Below are positions 8,346-17,400 of a stretch of DNA of 64,000 nucleotides, piece after piece; position 1 is the first letter of the stretch, and every line of letters begins with the position of its first letter. A program made the position numbers and the translations under genes. Under the pieces are notes generated by a model that saw nothing but the letters and a program-made list of their open reading frames with translations, was not told the DNA's origin and searched no databases. Source of the DNA: CAKRJP01 sp963597615 (lineage in GTDB: Bacteria > Bacillota > Clostridia > Lachnospirales > Lachnospiraceae); the NCBI GenBank assembly GCA_963597615.1, contig CAVBQS010000016.1, positions 3,501-67,500 of the forward strand. The letters are read 5' to 3'.

Positions 8346-8801
8346 CTAACGAATATGTAAGCTTCTTCCTTGATGCAGCCTGCTCCAGACCAGACGAAAA
8401 AGCACGGTAGTTACTGTCATTCCTGCTGCCATGCTGGCTGCAAATAGGAGGGTGTAGATTCCCTGGGCAAAGAAGCCACTGTAATTTTTCCCCATAAGAT
8501 TGCTCATAGTCCGGTAAAGGGCTGCCCCCGGGATTAAGGGAATGGTGGCTGATACCAAGAAGACTGTCACGGGAGATTTAAAAAGTCTAGCCATAATTTC
8601 TCCGTAAAGGGTGGTGACAATTGTAGCAACAAATCCACAAAAATAGGGATTCTCGTTGATTAGTCCTGCCCCCAGGTAGACCGCCCAGGAAAGAAGGCCT
8701 CCTAGGGCTGCATATATTAACTTTTTCCCTCTGATATTAAATAAAATAGCAAATCCCAAAGACCCTACAAAGGCTGTTGCCAATTGAATAAAATTCTGCA
8801 T
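8346..8801 (-). CDS. Threonine/serine exporter, small subunit (ThrE C-terminal domain family)
   Basis: 151 residues, about five membrane segments, matching the C-terminal half of ThrE (YjjB/DUF3815 type). Seen: FAILFNIRGKKLIYAALGG near the N-terminus and ATIPLIPGAALYRTM, a family signature. It works with the separately encoded N-terminal half at 8854-9654, 52 bp upstream. Together they should export threonine and serine or small peptides across the cytoplasmic membrane. Confidence 0.88.
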   Translation of the reverse strand: MQNFIQLATAFVGSLGFAILFNIRGKKLIYAALGGLLSWAVYLGAGLINENPYFCGFVATIVTTLYGEIMARLFKSPVTVFLVSATIPLIPGAALYRTMSNLMGKNYSGFFAQGIYTLLFAASMAAGMTVTTVLFRLVWSRLHQGRSLHIR

Positions 8802-8853
8802 CTTCTACTTTCTCCTGCTTTCTTCCCCTGTGATCTTTCACCTAAAAGTATCT

Positions 8854-9654
8854 TTATAAAACAAATCCTGCCACAGTAAATCCCAAAGCAATGACCAGGG
8901 CCAGTAAAATAGACTCCATAAAACGAATCAACCCCGTAATAATATCCCCACAAAACATATCCCTAAGAGAATTGGTCAGGGGAATCCCTGGGATCAGAAG
9001 CATAATATTTCCAATACTGATTAAGTCCACATGGCTCCCAATACCTAAAAGTACAAAAAATTTTGCCAGGAATCCTCCAAAGATGGAGACAATTAAAGCG
9101 GTAATAAGGGCATTTACAGACCCCTTGCCAACAAAAGTTTGCATAAGCTTAAGGAAAATTCCGATTACAGCCGAGGCTATAGCATCTCCTAAATTTCCTC
9201 CAAAGAATACGGAAAAAGCACCGGAAATCAAGGCATATACAAATAACTGCATAGCAAAAGAATACTTAGGTGCCTGATCAATCTTTTCTAGCCTCTCACG
9301 TATGACAGGATAGGCTACTTTTTCCTGACAGATTTCTCTGGATAATTGGTTTAACCGGTCCAAACGGTCTAGGTCATTGACCATGCCTGTCACACGCCTG
9401 GTCTGGGTGCAGACGCCAAACTCTTCCCCATACATAGTGGTAATAATGCTGGAGGTGATGGAAAATACATCCACCCGACTGGCACCATAAGCCAGACAGA
9501 TCCGCCTGATGGTATCCTCCACCCGTCCTGCTTCTCCACCGCTTCGAAGAATCTGCTCTCCAACAGTCATAGCACAGTATAAAATTTCTTCCGCTTCTGT
9601 TTTTTTCATAATATCTTTATAAATATAGGTAGTCTTACCCTTTTCTTTCCCCAT
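8854..9654 (-). CDS. Threonine/serine exporter, large subunit (ThrE N-terminal domain family)
   Basis: 266 residues. A cytoplasmic N-terminal part carries AMTVGEQILRSGGEAGRVEDT, the ThrE signature, and about five membrane segments follow from residue 135, including MLLIPGIPLTNSLRDM. It is the YjjP/DUF1212-like half of the split exporter. No good Shine-Dalgarno precedes the ATG at 9654; an internal ATG about 15 codons later (MKKTEAEE) is the other likely start. The 303-bp spacer to the divergent fusion gene (9655-9958) is AT-rich and holds the promoter at 9857-9885. Confidence 0.88.
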   Translation of the reverse strand: MGKEKGKTTYIYKDIMKKTEAEEILYCAMTVGEQILRSGGEAGRVEDTIRRICLAYGASRVDVFSITSSIITTMYGEEFGVCTQTRRVTGMVNDLDRLDRLNQLSREICQEKVAYPVIRERLEKIDQAPKYSFAMQLFVYALISGAFSVFFGGNLGDAIASAVIGIFLKLMQTFVGKGSVNALITALIVSIFGGFLAKFFVLLGIGSHVDLISIGNIMLLIPGIPLTNSLRDMFCGDIITGLIRFMESILLALVIALGFTVAGFVL

Positions 9655-9856
9655 AATCTATAGACAATTAGCTTCTTGCAAAGAAGTCCTCTAGTATCTT
9701 ACCTTAGTTTTTAAGCTCCGTAAAGTTTAATCTCTAATCTATAGCGTATTTTCTTTATTTTGTTATTTAAAATAACTTTTATAAATAATCAATATCAATC
9801 GCCTCAATTAATTACTGCTTTTTTCATAAATCCCAAAGGAAAACTGCCTTTAATTA

Positions 9857-9885
9857 TTGCTATTTCCCAGCAAAAATGCTATGAT
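9857..9885 (+). promoter_or_regulatory. Predicted promoter for the HTH-sugar dehydrogenase gene
   Basis: TTGCTA (9857-9862), 17-bp spacer ending in TGC, TATGAT (9880-9885), an extended -10 form. The leader carries an exact AAGGAGG at 9947-9953. The rest of the 9655-9958 spacer shows no further clear structure. Confidence 0.6.
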
Positions 9886-9958
9886 ACACCTGTTTTTTGA
9901 CCAATATTATTTTACAAACGATTGTTTTTTTAAATAACATTTTTACAAGGAGGATCTT

Positions 9959-11440
9959 ATGAAAAAACTTTCTCAAGCTCTTTTGGCCAATGTGGTAAGT
10001 TCTAAAAGAAGGGAAATGAACCTCACCCAACAGGAGCTTTCCGAAAAAACAGGCATTAACAGGGCCCTACTTAGCCGTATTGAAAAGCAGGACTATCTGC
10101 CTTTAATTCCTCAGCTGGAGGTCTTAGGAGATGTCCTTGGCTTTGAATTAGAAGATGTATTTACAAAAGAGGTCGGCAATCATTTACCAAGTCCTGCCCC
10201 CTTAAAGATTGCTGTAGCAGGAACCGGCTATGTAGGCCTTTCCATCGCCACTTTATTAGCCCAGCACAATCAGGTAAGGGCTGTTGACATTATTCCCGAG
10301 AAGGTAGACATGATCAACAAGGGCAAGTCTCCCATTCAGGATGATTATATTGAAAAATATCTGGCCGAAAAAAAATTAAACCTTACAGCCACCCTTGACG
10401 GAGAGGCAGCTTACAAAGACGCAGACTATGTAATCATCGCAGCCCCTACCAATTATGATAGTCAAAGAAATTATTTTGATACTTCTGCCGTAGAATCTGT
10501 AATCGAATTAGTCTTGAAGGTAAATCCTGAGGCTATTATGGTGATTAAATCCACCATACCTGTGGGATACACAGAATCTGTAAGGAAGAAATATAATACC
10601 AACAACATTATCTTTAGTCCGGAATTTTTAAGGGAATCCAAGGCCCTCTATGACAACCTCTATCCTAGCCGAATTATTGTTTCTACAGATAAAAAGGACG
10701 AGAAACTTGTGAAGGCCTCCAAGGATTTTGCTGCCCTTCTACAGCAGGGAGCCATTAAGAAAAATATCGACACCCTCTTCATGGGATTTACGGAGGCAGA
10801 GGCTGTAAAATTATTTGCCAACACTTATTTGGCTCTTCGGGTTTCTTATTTCAATGAGTTAGATACCTATGCAGAAATGAAGGAATTGAACACTCAGGAC
10901 ATTATTAACGGGGTATGTTTAGATCCGAGAATCGGAAGTCATTACAACAACCCAAGCTTTGGCTATGGTGGCTACTGCCTACCAAAGGATACCAAGCAAC
11001 TGCTAGCAAATTATAACGATGTTCCTCAGAATATGATGACAGCCATTGTAGAAAGCAATCGGACCAGAAAAGATTTTATTGCAGACCGGGTATTAAATAT
11101 GGCCGGCTACTACAGCTATGGCGAAGACAATACCTATGATTCCAGCAAAGAAAAACAGGTAACTGTAGGGGTATATCGCCTGACTATGAAATCTAATTCT
11201 GATAACTTCCGTCAATCCTCTATCCAGGGAGTTATGAAAAGGATCAAGGCTAAGGGTGCCAAGGTTGTGATTTACGAGCCAACCTTAAAGGACGGGGATA
11301 CTTTCTTCGGTTCTCAGATTGTCAATAACTTAGAAAGCTTCAAAGACCAATCTGATGCCATTATCGCCAACCGCTATGATCCATGTCTGGATGATGTGAT
11401 AGACAAAGTATATACCAGAGATATCTTTAAGAGAGACTAG
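9959..11440 (+). CDS. XRE-type HTH domain fused to nucleotide-sugar dehydrogenase
   Basis: 493 residues. Residues 1-65 form an XRE-like helix-turn-helix (RREMNLTQQELSEKTGINRA then LLSRIEK). From about residue 84 comes a UDP-glucose/GDP-mannose dehydrogenase: Rossmann motif IAVAGTGYVGLS, KSTIPVGYTE, SPEFLRESKAL, KLFANTYLALRV, and the active-site loop FGYGGYCLPKDTK with the catalytic cysteine near residue 340. The enzyme part should oxidise a UDP-sugar (UDP-glucose to UDP-glucuronate is the default guess) using NAD+. The DNA-binding domain is an unusual addition: either a substrate-sensing regulator or a protein-interaction module. Start is fixed by AAGGAGG eight bases before ATG. No other capsule gene is adjacent. 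Confidence 0.88.
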   Translation: MKKLSQALLANVVSSKRREMNLTQQELSEKTGINRALLSRIEKQDYLPLIPQLEVLGDVLGFELEDVFTKEVGNHLPSPAPLKIAVAGTGYVGLSIATLLAQHNQVRAVDIIPEKVDMINKGKSPIQDDYIEKYLAEKKLNLTATLDGEAAYKDADYVIIAAPTNYDSQRNYFDTSAVESVIELVLKVNPEAIMVIKSTIPVGYTESVRKKYNTNNIIFSPEFLRESKALYDNLYPSRIIVSTDKKDEKLVKASKDFAALLQQGAIKKNIDTLFMGFTEAEAVKLFANTYLALRVSYFNELDTYAEMKELNTQDIINGVCLDPRIGSHYNNPSFGYGGYCLPKDTKQLLANYNDVPQNMMTAIVESNRTRKDFIADRVLNMAGYYSYGEDNTYDSSKEKQVTVGVYRLTMKSNSDNFRQSSIQGVMKRIKAKGAKVVIYEPTLKDGDTFFGSQIVNNLESFKDQSDAIIANRYDPCLDDVIDKVYTRDIFKRD

Positions 11441-11447
11441 AGCAGAT

Positions 11448-11495
11448 AAAAAGAGAAGACTGGGAAGTTAGTCCTTCCCTATCTTCTCTTTTTTT
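11448..11495. terminator. Bidirectional terminator
   Basis: AAAGAGAAGA / TCTTCTCTTT stem extended by TGGGAAG / CTTCCC, with A and T tracts on either side, between the convergent fusion gene and the 643-residue protein. Confidence 0.9.
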
Positions 11496-11496
11496 C

Positions 11497-13428
11497 CTAT
11501 TTCTCTTGCTGTAAGCTTTTATGTTCTTTAATAATTTGCAGCATCCGATCTACCTGCTCCTCAAATCTTCCTTTCTCCGCTTCCGCAACATATTCCATCT
11601 CCTGCCCACGCTTCCATGATCTTGTATTTGTAGCAAATCCGTTGACAAATCCAAAGCATTTTAAAGCATGGGACATAACAGCACCAAGTCCACCATCCCT
11701 TGCATCAAGCCTCTTACTGTAATCTTTTCCATATTTGTCATCGAACATTTTTTTAACATCCGGTCTGATGGTTATCATATTCTCCATTATGGTATTCAAA
11801 CGAACTATATCGTATAATTCCGTAAAATGTTCTTTTATATACTCCTTGCTTGTGACAGATTCATCCATAGGAACATCCTTTATTTCATTTATGAAGTTAT
11901 CAAGAACTTCAAAACAATCTTCTGTACTTCCATTATAGAGGGCATCCATGAACTTCAGATCTTTTTCAAAGTTTGCTCGATCTTTTTCACTGGCAAATCT
12001 TCCCTGGGCATTCAAGTTAAATCCAGTCATTTCCCCTGCCAAACGTCCTTTTTCTGCATCTAGAATTCCTCCATAGGCAGTTTCTCCATAGGCCCCTACG
12101 ATATACTCCAAGCGATATGCTTCTAGCTGGTGATTATCATACCACTCAAAATGTTTTCGGCACAGTTCTTTCCCTTCTTCAGGCACAACTGAATTATAAG
12201 TCATGATTTCACGCAAATTCTGGATTTCCTCTTGATCTCCTGTTTCACACGCCTTTATATAATCCTCCAGTTTCTCATAAATAGTTACCGTCTGTTCCAA
12301 ACAACGCACATAATACTGATAAACTTTTTCTTCAAAAATCTGTCCCGGACTTTTCACTCCTTCTTCTTGGTTCATGTGTTCATGGTTCCAATCTGTAATA
12401 AAAGTCTTAACATCAAAGACACATTTTGCATAATGCTTCATTTCATCCAGGTGTCCCATAATATATTCCGGGTCCAACATTTTTGCCGTAATAATAATTC
12501 CGGAAGCGGCTTTTAAGGTATCAAATTTGCTCTCAATTTCAATGGCTTCCTTTAACTTTTCATTGGCATTCTTTAGCTTTTCAGTTCTTTGGTCGATCAT
12601 ATCATCTGCGGCTGTTCCCTGGTACTGGATCTTGCTGGCTTTGTCCATTTGTGCCCGATTCCTATAGGCCTCCTGATGCTCAGAAAGCCCTAATCTGGCC
12701 GCCAGATCCTTCATTCTCCGAATTCTAGCTCTTCCTTTTGGTCTGAATCTTTCCTCTCCTTTGGTTCCATGTTCCGTTCTTATTTCAATATAGTTATGGA
12801 CCTTCTTCTGCAAATTTTTAAAGTTTTCTTTATTCTTATCTTTTTTATATCTCTTAATGGCTTCGACAACATCTTTATATACCCCTGAATCCGTAAACCA
12901 AGAATCTTCTACGATCTTATCCATGACTTCATCAATAACATCTTCATTCTCCGTATAAGTCTTCCAATTTTTCAGCCTCAGGTCTTCATCAGAAATTTGT
13001 TTTTTGGCAGTTTTAGCCTCCTCCACCATGGTCTTAAGTTTTTCTAATTCTTCTTCTCCCAGCTCCTGATTCGCCTGGCTTATTTTCGTTTTAGCGATAC
13101 GAACAGCTCTAGACATCTTCTTTACCAAAGCATTACGGGACTGATACCTCTCTACAAAATTTGCATTTTCTAGGCCCTCTCCTTTTGGCACCTTTAAACC
13201 AATTCTTTCTTTTGCATCTAAACGGGAAAAAGCATCATCTAATTCTTTCAATTCCCCCATCAATTCAAACGAGGTATTAATTTCCATTTTTGCCCCTTGC
13301 TGCTGCATCATAGGCGCTTCGTGATTTCGCTGCATCTGTACGGGAGCTTCAACCGGTACATTCGATACATTCAAAGCCTCGAAGGGATTATTCTCTTTCT
13401 TTTCTACAGTTTTTGCCTTATCTCCCAT
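11497..13428 (-). CDS. Large helical protein, paralogue of the upstream 677-aa protein; function unknown
   Basis: 643 residues, not recognised as a named family. No signal peptide or membrane segment; lysine/glutamate-rich and probably mostly helical. The first 50 residues are low-complexity and Gln/Met/Pro-rich (VQMQRNHEAPMMQQQG). The rest aligns end to end with the 677-residue protein directly upstream, with blocks such as DDAFSRLD.KERIGLKVPKG, WFTDSGVY.DVV.AI.RY, FRPKGRARIRRMKDLAARLG, and QGRFASEKDR. A weaker match of the middle module (DSxxYxxV ... Y..R....TKG..R) is seen in the 724-aa protein at 50461 and the 523-aa protein at 15621. It starts 16 bp after the paralogue's stop, with AGGAGAAAG as Shine-Dalgarno, so they share an mRNA. 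Candidate effector or structural protein; role not shown. Confidence 0.75.
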   Translation of the reverse strand: MGDKAKTVEKKENNPFEALNVSNVPVEAPVQMQRNHEAPMMQQQGAKMEINTSFELMGELKELDDAFSRLDAKERIGLKVPKGEGLENANFVERYQSRNALVKKMSRAVRIAKTKISQANQELGEEELEKLKTMVEEAKTAKKQISDEDLRLKNWKTYTENEDVIDEVMDKIVEDSWFTDSGVYKDVVEAIKRYKKDKNKENFKNLQKKVHNYIEIRTEHGTKGEERFRPKGRARIRRMKDLAARLGLSEHQEAYRNRAQMDKASKIQYQGTAADDMIDQRTEKLKNANEKLKEAIEIESKFDTLKAASGIIITAKMLDPEYIMGHLDEMKHYAKCVFDVKTFITDWNHEHMNQEEGVKSPGQIFEEKVYQYYVRCLEQTVTIYEKLEDYIKACETGDQEEIQNLREIMTYNSVVPEEGKELCRKHFEWYDNHQLEAYRLEYIVGAYGETAYGGILDAEKGRLAGEMTGFNLNAQGRFASEKDRANFEKDLKFMDALYNGSTEDCFEVLDNFINEIKDVPMDESVTSKEYIKEHFTELYDIVRLNTIMENMITIRPDVKKMFDDKYGKDYSKRLDARDGGLGAVMSHALKCFGFVNGFATNTRSWKRGQEMEYVAEAEKGRFEEQVDRMLQIIKEHKSLQQEK

Positions 13429-13444
13429 AATCTTTCTCCTAGGT

Positions 13445-15478
13445 CTATTTTATTTCTCCCTGAGCTTTTTTGTGTGCTTCAATAATCATCAGCATTTTCG
13501 TTCTTTGCTCTTCGAAATCTTTCTCTGTATCTGCCCTTTCATCCTCATCTTCCATGAGTCCTGCAGAATAGAAACTTACATTGTTATAACTAAATCCTTT
13601 AAGCACTGCAAGGAACTTTAAAGCAGTTGACATAGCAGCGCCAAATCCTCCATCCTCTGCATTAAGCTTTTTAATATAATCTGCTCCATATTTTTCTTCA
13701 ATCATTTTACAAACATCCGGTCTGAGATCTCTTAAATTTGCTCTCATCAAATCCCAACTTGCTATATTGGACAATTCCATAAAATGTTCTTCCATATATT
13801 CCTTGGTTGTTATGGTTTCATCCATAGGAAGCTTCCTATCTTCTGCCATATATTTTTCAACTAGTTCAAGGAACTGCTCAGGTTCTCCATTATATATGGT
13901 ATCCATCATCACCAGGTTCTTTTCAAAAATTTCTCGATCTTTCTCACTGGCAAACCTTCCCTGTTCATTTAACTGAAATCCTTCTACCACTCTGCCTAAA
14001 CGATCTTTATCAGCACTTAAAGTTGCGCCATACTTTGTTTCTCCATATGCCCCTACCACATAGGCCATTCGTAAAGCTGCAATCATTCTTGCGTCCATAT
14101 CTTCATAGAATTCTTTACACATTGCTTCCGACTCTTCATGCATGCCTCCACAACCTTCCATAGTTTTACGCAACTCTTCTATTTTTTCTTGATTTCCTAA
14201 TTCACAAGCAGTTATATAATCATCCAGTTTTGTAAAAATCTTCAGATTCATTTTTATATTCAGAGTATAATGCTTATAAATTTTTTCTTCAAAAATCTCT
14301 TCTTGACTTTTAACCCCTTCCTCCTGGTTTTGATTCTGCGCCTCTGTTCGTTCCTTCATAAAATCAAAGGCGGCTTTGATACTTTTTGCATTCTGCTTCA
14401 TTTCATCTAAGTGGGCCATAATATATTCCGGCTCCAACATTCTTGCTGTAATTATAATCTTGGAAGCCACTTTTAAGCCATCAAATTTACTTTCAATTAC
14501 AAAAGCTTCCTGCATCCTTTCACTGGCATTTTTTAGCTTCTCGGTACTGTGATCAATCATATCATCAGCTGCAGTTCCTTTGTACTGGATCTTACTAGCC
14601 TCCGTCATTGCTGCTCTTTTCTTATAATCTTTCTGCTGTTCATGAATTCCTAATCTAGCTGCCAAATCCTTCATTCTTCGAATTCTAGCTCTTCCTTTTG
14701 GTCTAAATTTTTCTTCCCCTTTGGTGTAATTATCTGTTCTTTTCTTAATATATTTTTCCACCTTCACCTGAAGATTTTTGAAATTCTTGTCACTTTTATC
14801 TTTACGATAGCGCTCGATTGCCTTTACAACATCTGTATATACCCCCGAATCCGTAAACCAGGAAGAATCCGCTACGATCTCATCCATAACTGTATCCATA
14901 GCCTCATTATTTTCTGAATAAATTTCCCAATTTTTCAACCCGGTGTCCTCATCACGAATTTGCGTTTTCGCAGTTTCCGCCTCTTTCACCATGGTATTCA
15001 ATTTCTTTAATTCCTCTTCATCCAAATTCTGGTTTGCATCTTTAATTTTTGTCTTGGCAAGGCGAACCGCCCTGTGCATCTTCTTTACCAAGTCATTACG
15101 AGACTGATATCTAGCTACAAAGTTCTTGTTTTCTACGCTTTCTCCTTTAGGCACCTTTAGACCAATTCTTTCTTTCATGTCTAAACGGGAAAAAGCGTCA
15201 TCTAAATCTTCCAGTTCCTTCTTTAGTTCATCCGGAGATTTCATTTTATCTTTAACTTCTACCTTCGCTTGCTCTCCCTGTACCTGCTGGGCCTGTGGAT
15301 TTAAAATATTCTCTCGGTGCTGTTCTCCCTCTTCCATCTCCCGGTTCAGCATCATGACATTGTTCAGTCTCTGATTCTCTGCATTCTGCTGCATCTGCAT
15401 TGGATTGCCAAATGGTGCATTGGGTGCATTTAGTGGCTTATTCGCTTTCTTTTCTGCTGTTTTCACTTCATTTCCCAT
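13445..15478 (-). CDS. Large helical protein, tandem paralogue; function unknown
   Basis: 677 residues, unrecognised family. No signal peptide or membrane helix. N-terminal 75 residues are disordered-looking and Gln/Asn-rich (NPMQMQQNAENQRLNNV). The remainder matches the 643-residue protein throughout; the two genes are a tandem duplication with clear divergence. Shared blocks include LDDAFSRLDMKERIGLKVPK, the arginine-rich RPKGRARIRRMKDLAARLG and a C-terminal AEDGGFGAAMSTALKF. Codon use resembles the neighbours. A TATAAT -10 lies about 75 bp upstream and AAGGAG before the ATG. The gene follows the PARP-like protein by 142 bp on the same strand, so the three may be functionally linked. Confidence 0.75.
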   Translation of the reverse strand: MGNEVKTAEKKANKPLNAPNAPFGNPMQMQQNAENQRLNNVMMLNREMEEGEQHRENILNPQAQQVQGEQAKVEVKDKMKSPDELKKELEDLDDAFSRLDMKERIGLKVPKGESVENKNFVARYQSRNDLVKKMHRAVRLAKTKIKDANQNLDEEELKKLNTMVKEAETAKTQIRDEDTGLKNWEIYSENNEAMDTVMDEIVADSSWFTDSGVYTDVVKAIERYRKDKSDKNFKNLQVKVEKYIKKRTDNYTKGEEKFRPKGRARIRRMKDLAARLGIHEQQKDYKKRAAMTEASKIQYKGTAADDMIDHSTEKLKNASERMQEAFVIESKFDGLKVASKIIITARMLEPEYIMAHLDEMKQNAKSIKAAFDFMKERTEAQNQNQEEGVKSQEEIFEEKIYKHYTLNIKMNLKIFTKLDDYITACELGNQEKIEELRKTMEGCGGMHEESEAMCKEFYEDMDARMIAALRMAYVVGAYGETKYGATLSADKDRLGRVVEGFQLNEQGRFASEKDREIFEKNLVMMDTIYNGEPEQFLELVEKYMAEDRKLPMDETITTKEYMEEHFMELSNIASWDLMRANLRDLRPDVCKMIEEKYGADYIKKLNAEDGGFGAAMSTALKFLAVLKGFSYNNVSFYSAGLMEDEDERADTEKDFEEQRTKMLMIIEAHKKAQGEIK

Positions 15479-15620
15479 AATATTTGTCTCCTTTTTTCTA
15501 TTTTTACGTTTCTGTTTTTTATTATTCGGTTTGCATCTTTGTTATATTATATTATACGTGATTCTGATCCAGAAGGCTAATCCCTCTTAGACAAACTTTC
15601 CATATCAAAATTTTGAACCT

Positions 15621-17192
15621 TTAATAGGTAATGCCTTCTTTTTTTCTAATCATATAGGTGGCCACATTTATACTGAAGGCACTTCTATCAAAGGTAACAT
15701 AATAGTCAATAGTACCTTTCCCACTATCAACATCACCTGTAGCTAATGATGGTACACGAATGGTATTATATCCATAGAAGGCAAGAATGATACTAACTTC
15801 CAAAGGAAGGGCGCTGGCTTTATAACCTCCATGAGCCTCTGCTTCCTTGAGATAACTACAAAAATCAGGGTATTTGGTCTGAAAATGGTCACATAGCACT
15901 TTTGCATGGTTCATATCAATGATTTTTGCATTTTGATTAAAAGTCATTGTAACTTGCATGGACCCCAGGCTTGTTCCAAAGCTCCAGCTATGCTCACTTG
16001 CCGCCTTATCGATCTCAAACTTTTTTTCATCATCTGCATTTTCAAAGGCAATTCCTCTTGCCGCTGTATAAGTTCCCTTTCCAAAATTTCCTGAACCTAA
16101 GTATTGACGGCTATCTTCCGTAGTTCCTGCCAACTGATCCACCATGCCCTGTGCAGTAACTGGATCCTTTTCGCTTCTTATGCCTTTCTCTGCAATTCCA
16201 ATGGTATGATACAGTCTTACCTTCACCGGAGCTTTTTTCTCAGCCTCTTTTGTATCAGTTATCTGCTCTGGAGTCCGCTTTGCCCAGCCAATGGCATTAA
16301 AGAATCTAGTCGATAAAAAATCCGACTGATTCTCTTCTATTCCCTGAACTTCTAAGACCTTTGCAAGCTTTAGTAATTCCTTATCATTTTTAGAATCCTC
16401 TTCTGTCTGTAAAATCTTCATCCTCTCAAGCTTCTCCACAGGAATATTCTTTACTTCCTCTTGCAAATAGTGAGAAAGAAGATTAAATTTTCCACTGACG
16501 GCTTTCTCAACTACTTCCTGGGATACCTGGCTTAGGTCTTCTGCTTTTTCAATATCAGCATAAGCCATCTGGGTATCTTCTGCAAACTTACTTATCTCAA
16601 GCTGCACCTTATCATAAAGCTTTTCAATCATAGCTTTTCTTCGTCTTCCCGGTCTAGTAATAGGACTTCTAGAATCAATATATTCTTTACATGATTCCAG
16701 GAGACGGTTTAAAACTTCATATCTTTCGCTTTCTTCTCCCCCATTTTTCACCAGGCTATTAAAAAGCTCCAGGTCCGTTGCCACATCGTTATAAAACTGA
16801 GAATTGCTTCCATATTTATTATTTTTCATGACAATTTCAAGCTCCTGCAGAGAAAAGCCGGAATAATGTTCCTTATTTCTTCTACTGTATTTTTTTCCTT
16901 CCTTGTCTTTTGGAATCTTATCCTGCAAGCCTCTCATTGCCTGACCGGTACTGTCATGCCAATGGTCTTCAATCTCCTTCTTCCGTCTTTCATGTTCCGT
17001 CTTCCTGCGCTTCCATTCTCTGGCATCTTTCACATCCTTTTCTTCCATCTGAAGCATTCTGGAGTTCATGTCCGAATAGCTAAGACCATATTTCTTCGTA
17101 AAATCATCTACCCGGGCATCATTTCTTAATTTCTCATTTAATTGATCAATTCGTGCTTTTTCCTGTTGAAATTGCTGTTGTTTGAATATCAT
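15621..17192 (-). CDS. Coiled-coil protein with C-terminal PARP-like ADP-ribosyltransferase fold (predicted effector)
   Basis: 523 residues. N-terminus is Gln-rich and coiled-coil (FKQQQFQQEKARIDQL), no signal peptide. The middle holds a helical module resembling the neighbours (NSQFYNDV ... YIDSRSPITRPGRRR). From about residue 325 the sequence reads like a PARP-type catalytic domain: LYHTI (His329), then NFGKGTYTA (Tyr375, 46 residues later, close to the 45 of human PARP1 H862-Y907 and matching its FGKGIYFA text), then DYYVTFDRSAF (Asp496 at the place of catalytic Glu988 in NEYIVYD). This is an H-Y-D rather than H-Y-E set, suggesting mono-ADP-ribosyl transfer or altered chemistry. The assignment is by motif reading only. 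The start ATG at 17192 lacks a strong Shine-Dalgarno. Confidence 0.65.
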   Translation of the reverse strand: MIFKQQQFQQEKARIDQLNEKLRNDARVDDFTKKYGLSYSDMNSRMLQMEEKDVKDAREWKRRKTEHERRKKEIEDHWHDSTGQAMRGLQDKIPKDKEGKKYSRRNKEHYSGFSLQELEIVMKNNKYGSNSQFYNDVATDLELFNSLVKNGGEESERYEVLNRLLESCKEYIDSRSPITRPGRRRKAMIEKLYDKVQLEISKFAEDTQMAYADIEKAEDLSQVSQEVVEKAVSGKFNLLSHYLQEEVKNIPVEKLERMKILQTEEDSKNDKELLKLAKVLEVQGIEENQSDFLSTRFFNAIGWAKRTPEQITDTKEAEKKAPVKVRLYHTIGIAEKGIRSEKDPVTAQGMVDQLAGTTEDSRQYLGSGNFGKGTYTAARGIAFENADDEKKFEIDKAASEHSWSFGTSLGSMQVTMTFNQNAKIIDMNHAKVLCDHFQTKYPDFCSYLKEAEAHGGYKASALPLEVSIILAFYGYNTIRVPSLATGDVDSGKGTIDYYVTFDRSAFSINVATYMIRKKEGITY

Positions 17193-17332
17193 AATTTCCC
17201 CTCCCAGATATCTTATATATTTCTTTTTCCTTTTTATGCATCTTTATCAAAGCTTTCCTCTCAACTGCTCTGCATGTCTTTCTGTAATAATTATACGAAA
17301 TCTTTTCCTCCATGGCTATAATCGAATCAAAC

Positions 17333-17383
17333 AAGAAAAGATCTTCAGACGCAAGCAAATATCTTGTCTGAAGATCTTTTCTT
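17333..17383. terminator. Bidirectional terminator after the YeiH-family gene
   Basis: An 18-bp perfect stem beginning AAGAAAAGATCTTCAGAC (17333-17350) with its complement at 17366-17383 and a 15-base loop. It ends the minus-strand transporter gene before the effector-like genes. Confidence 0.85.
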
Positions 17384-17400
17384 ATGATCTGTTTATTGTT

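Noticed and set aside
11497..17192. LXG/WXG100 type VII effectors
   Set aside because: No WxG motif, no LXG N-terminal domain and no small WXG100 partner genes beside these proteins.
17146..17358. 70-residue minus-strand frame upstream of the PARP-like gene
   Set aside because: No ribosome site, unremarkable composition, and it overlaps the terminator hairpin and the leader; chance frame.
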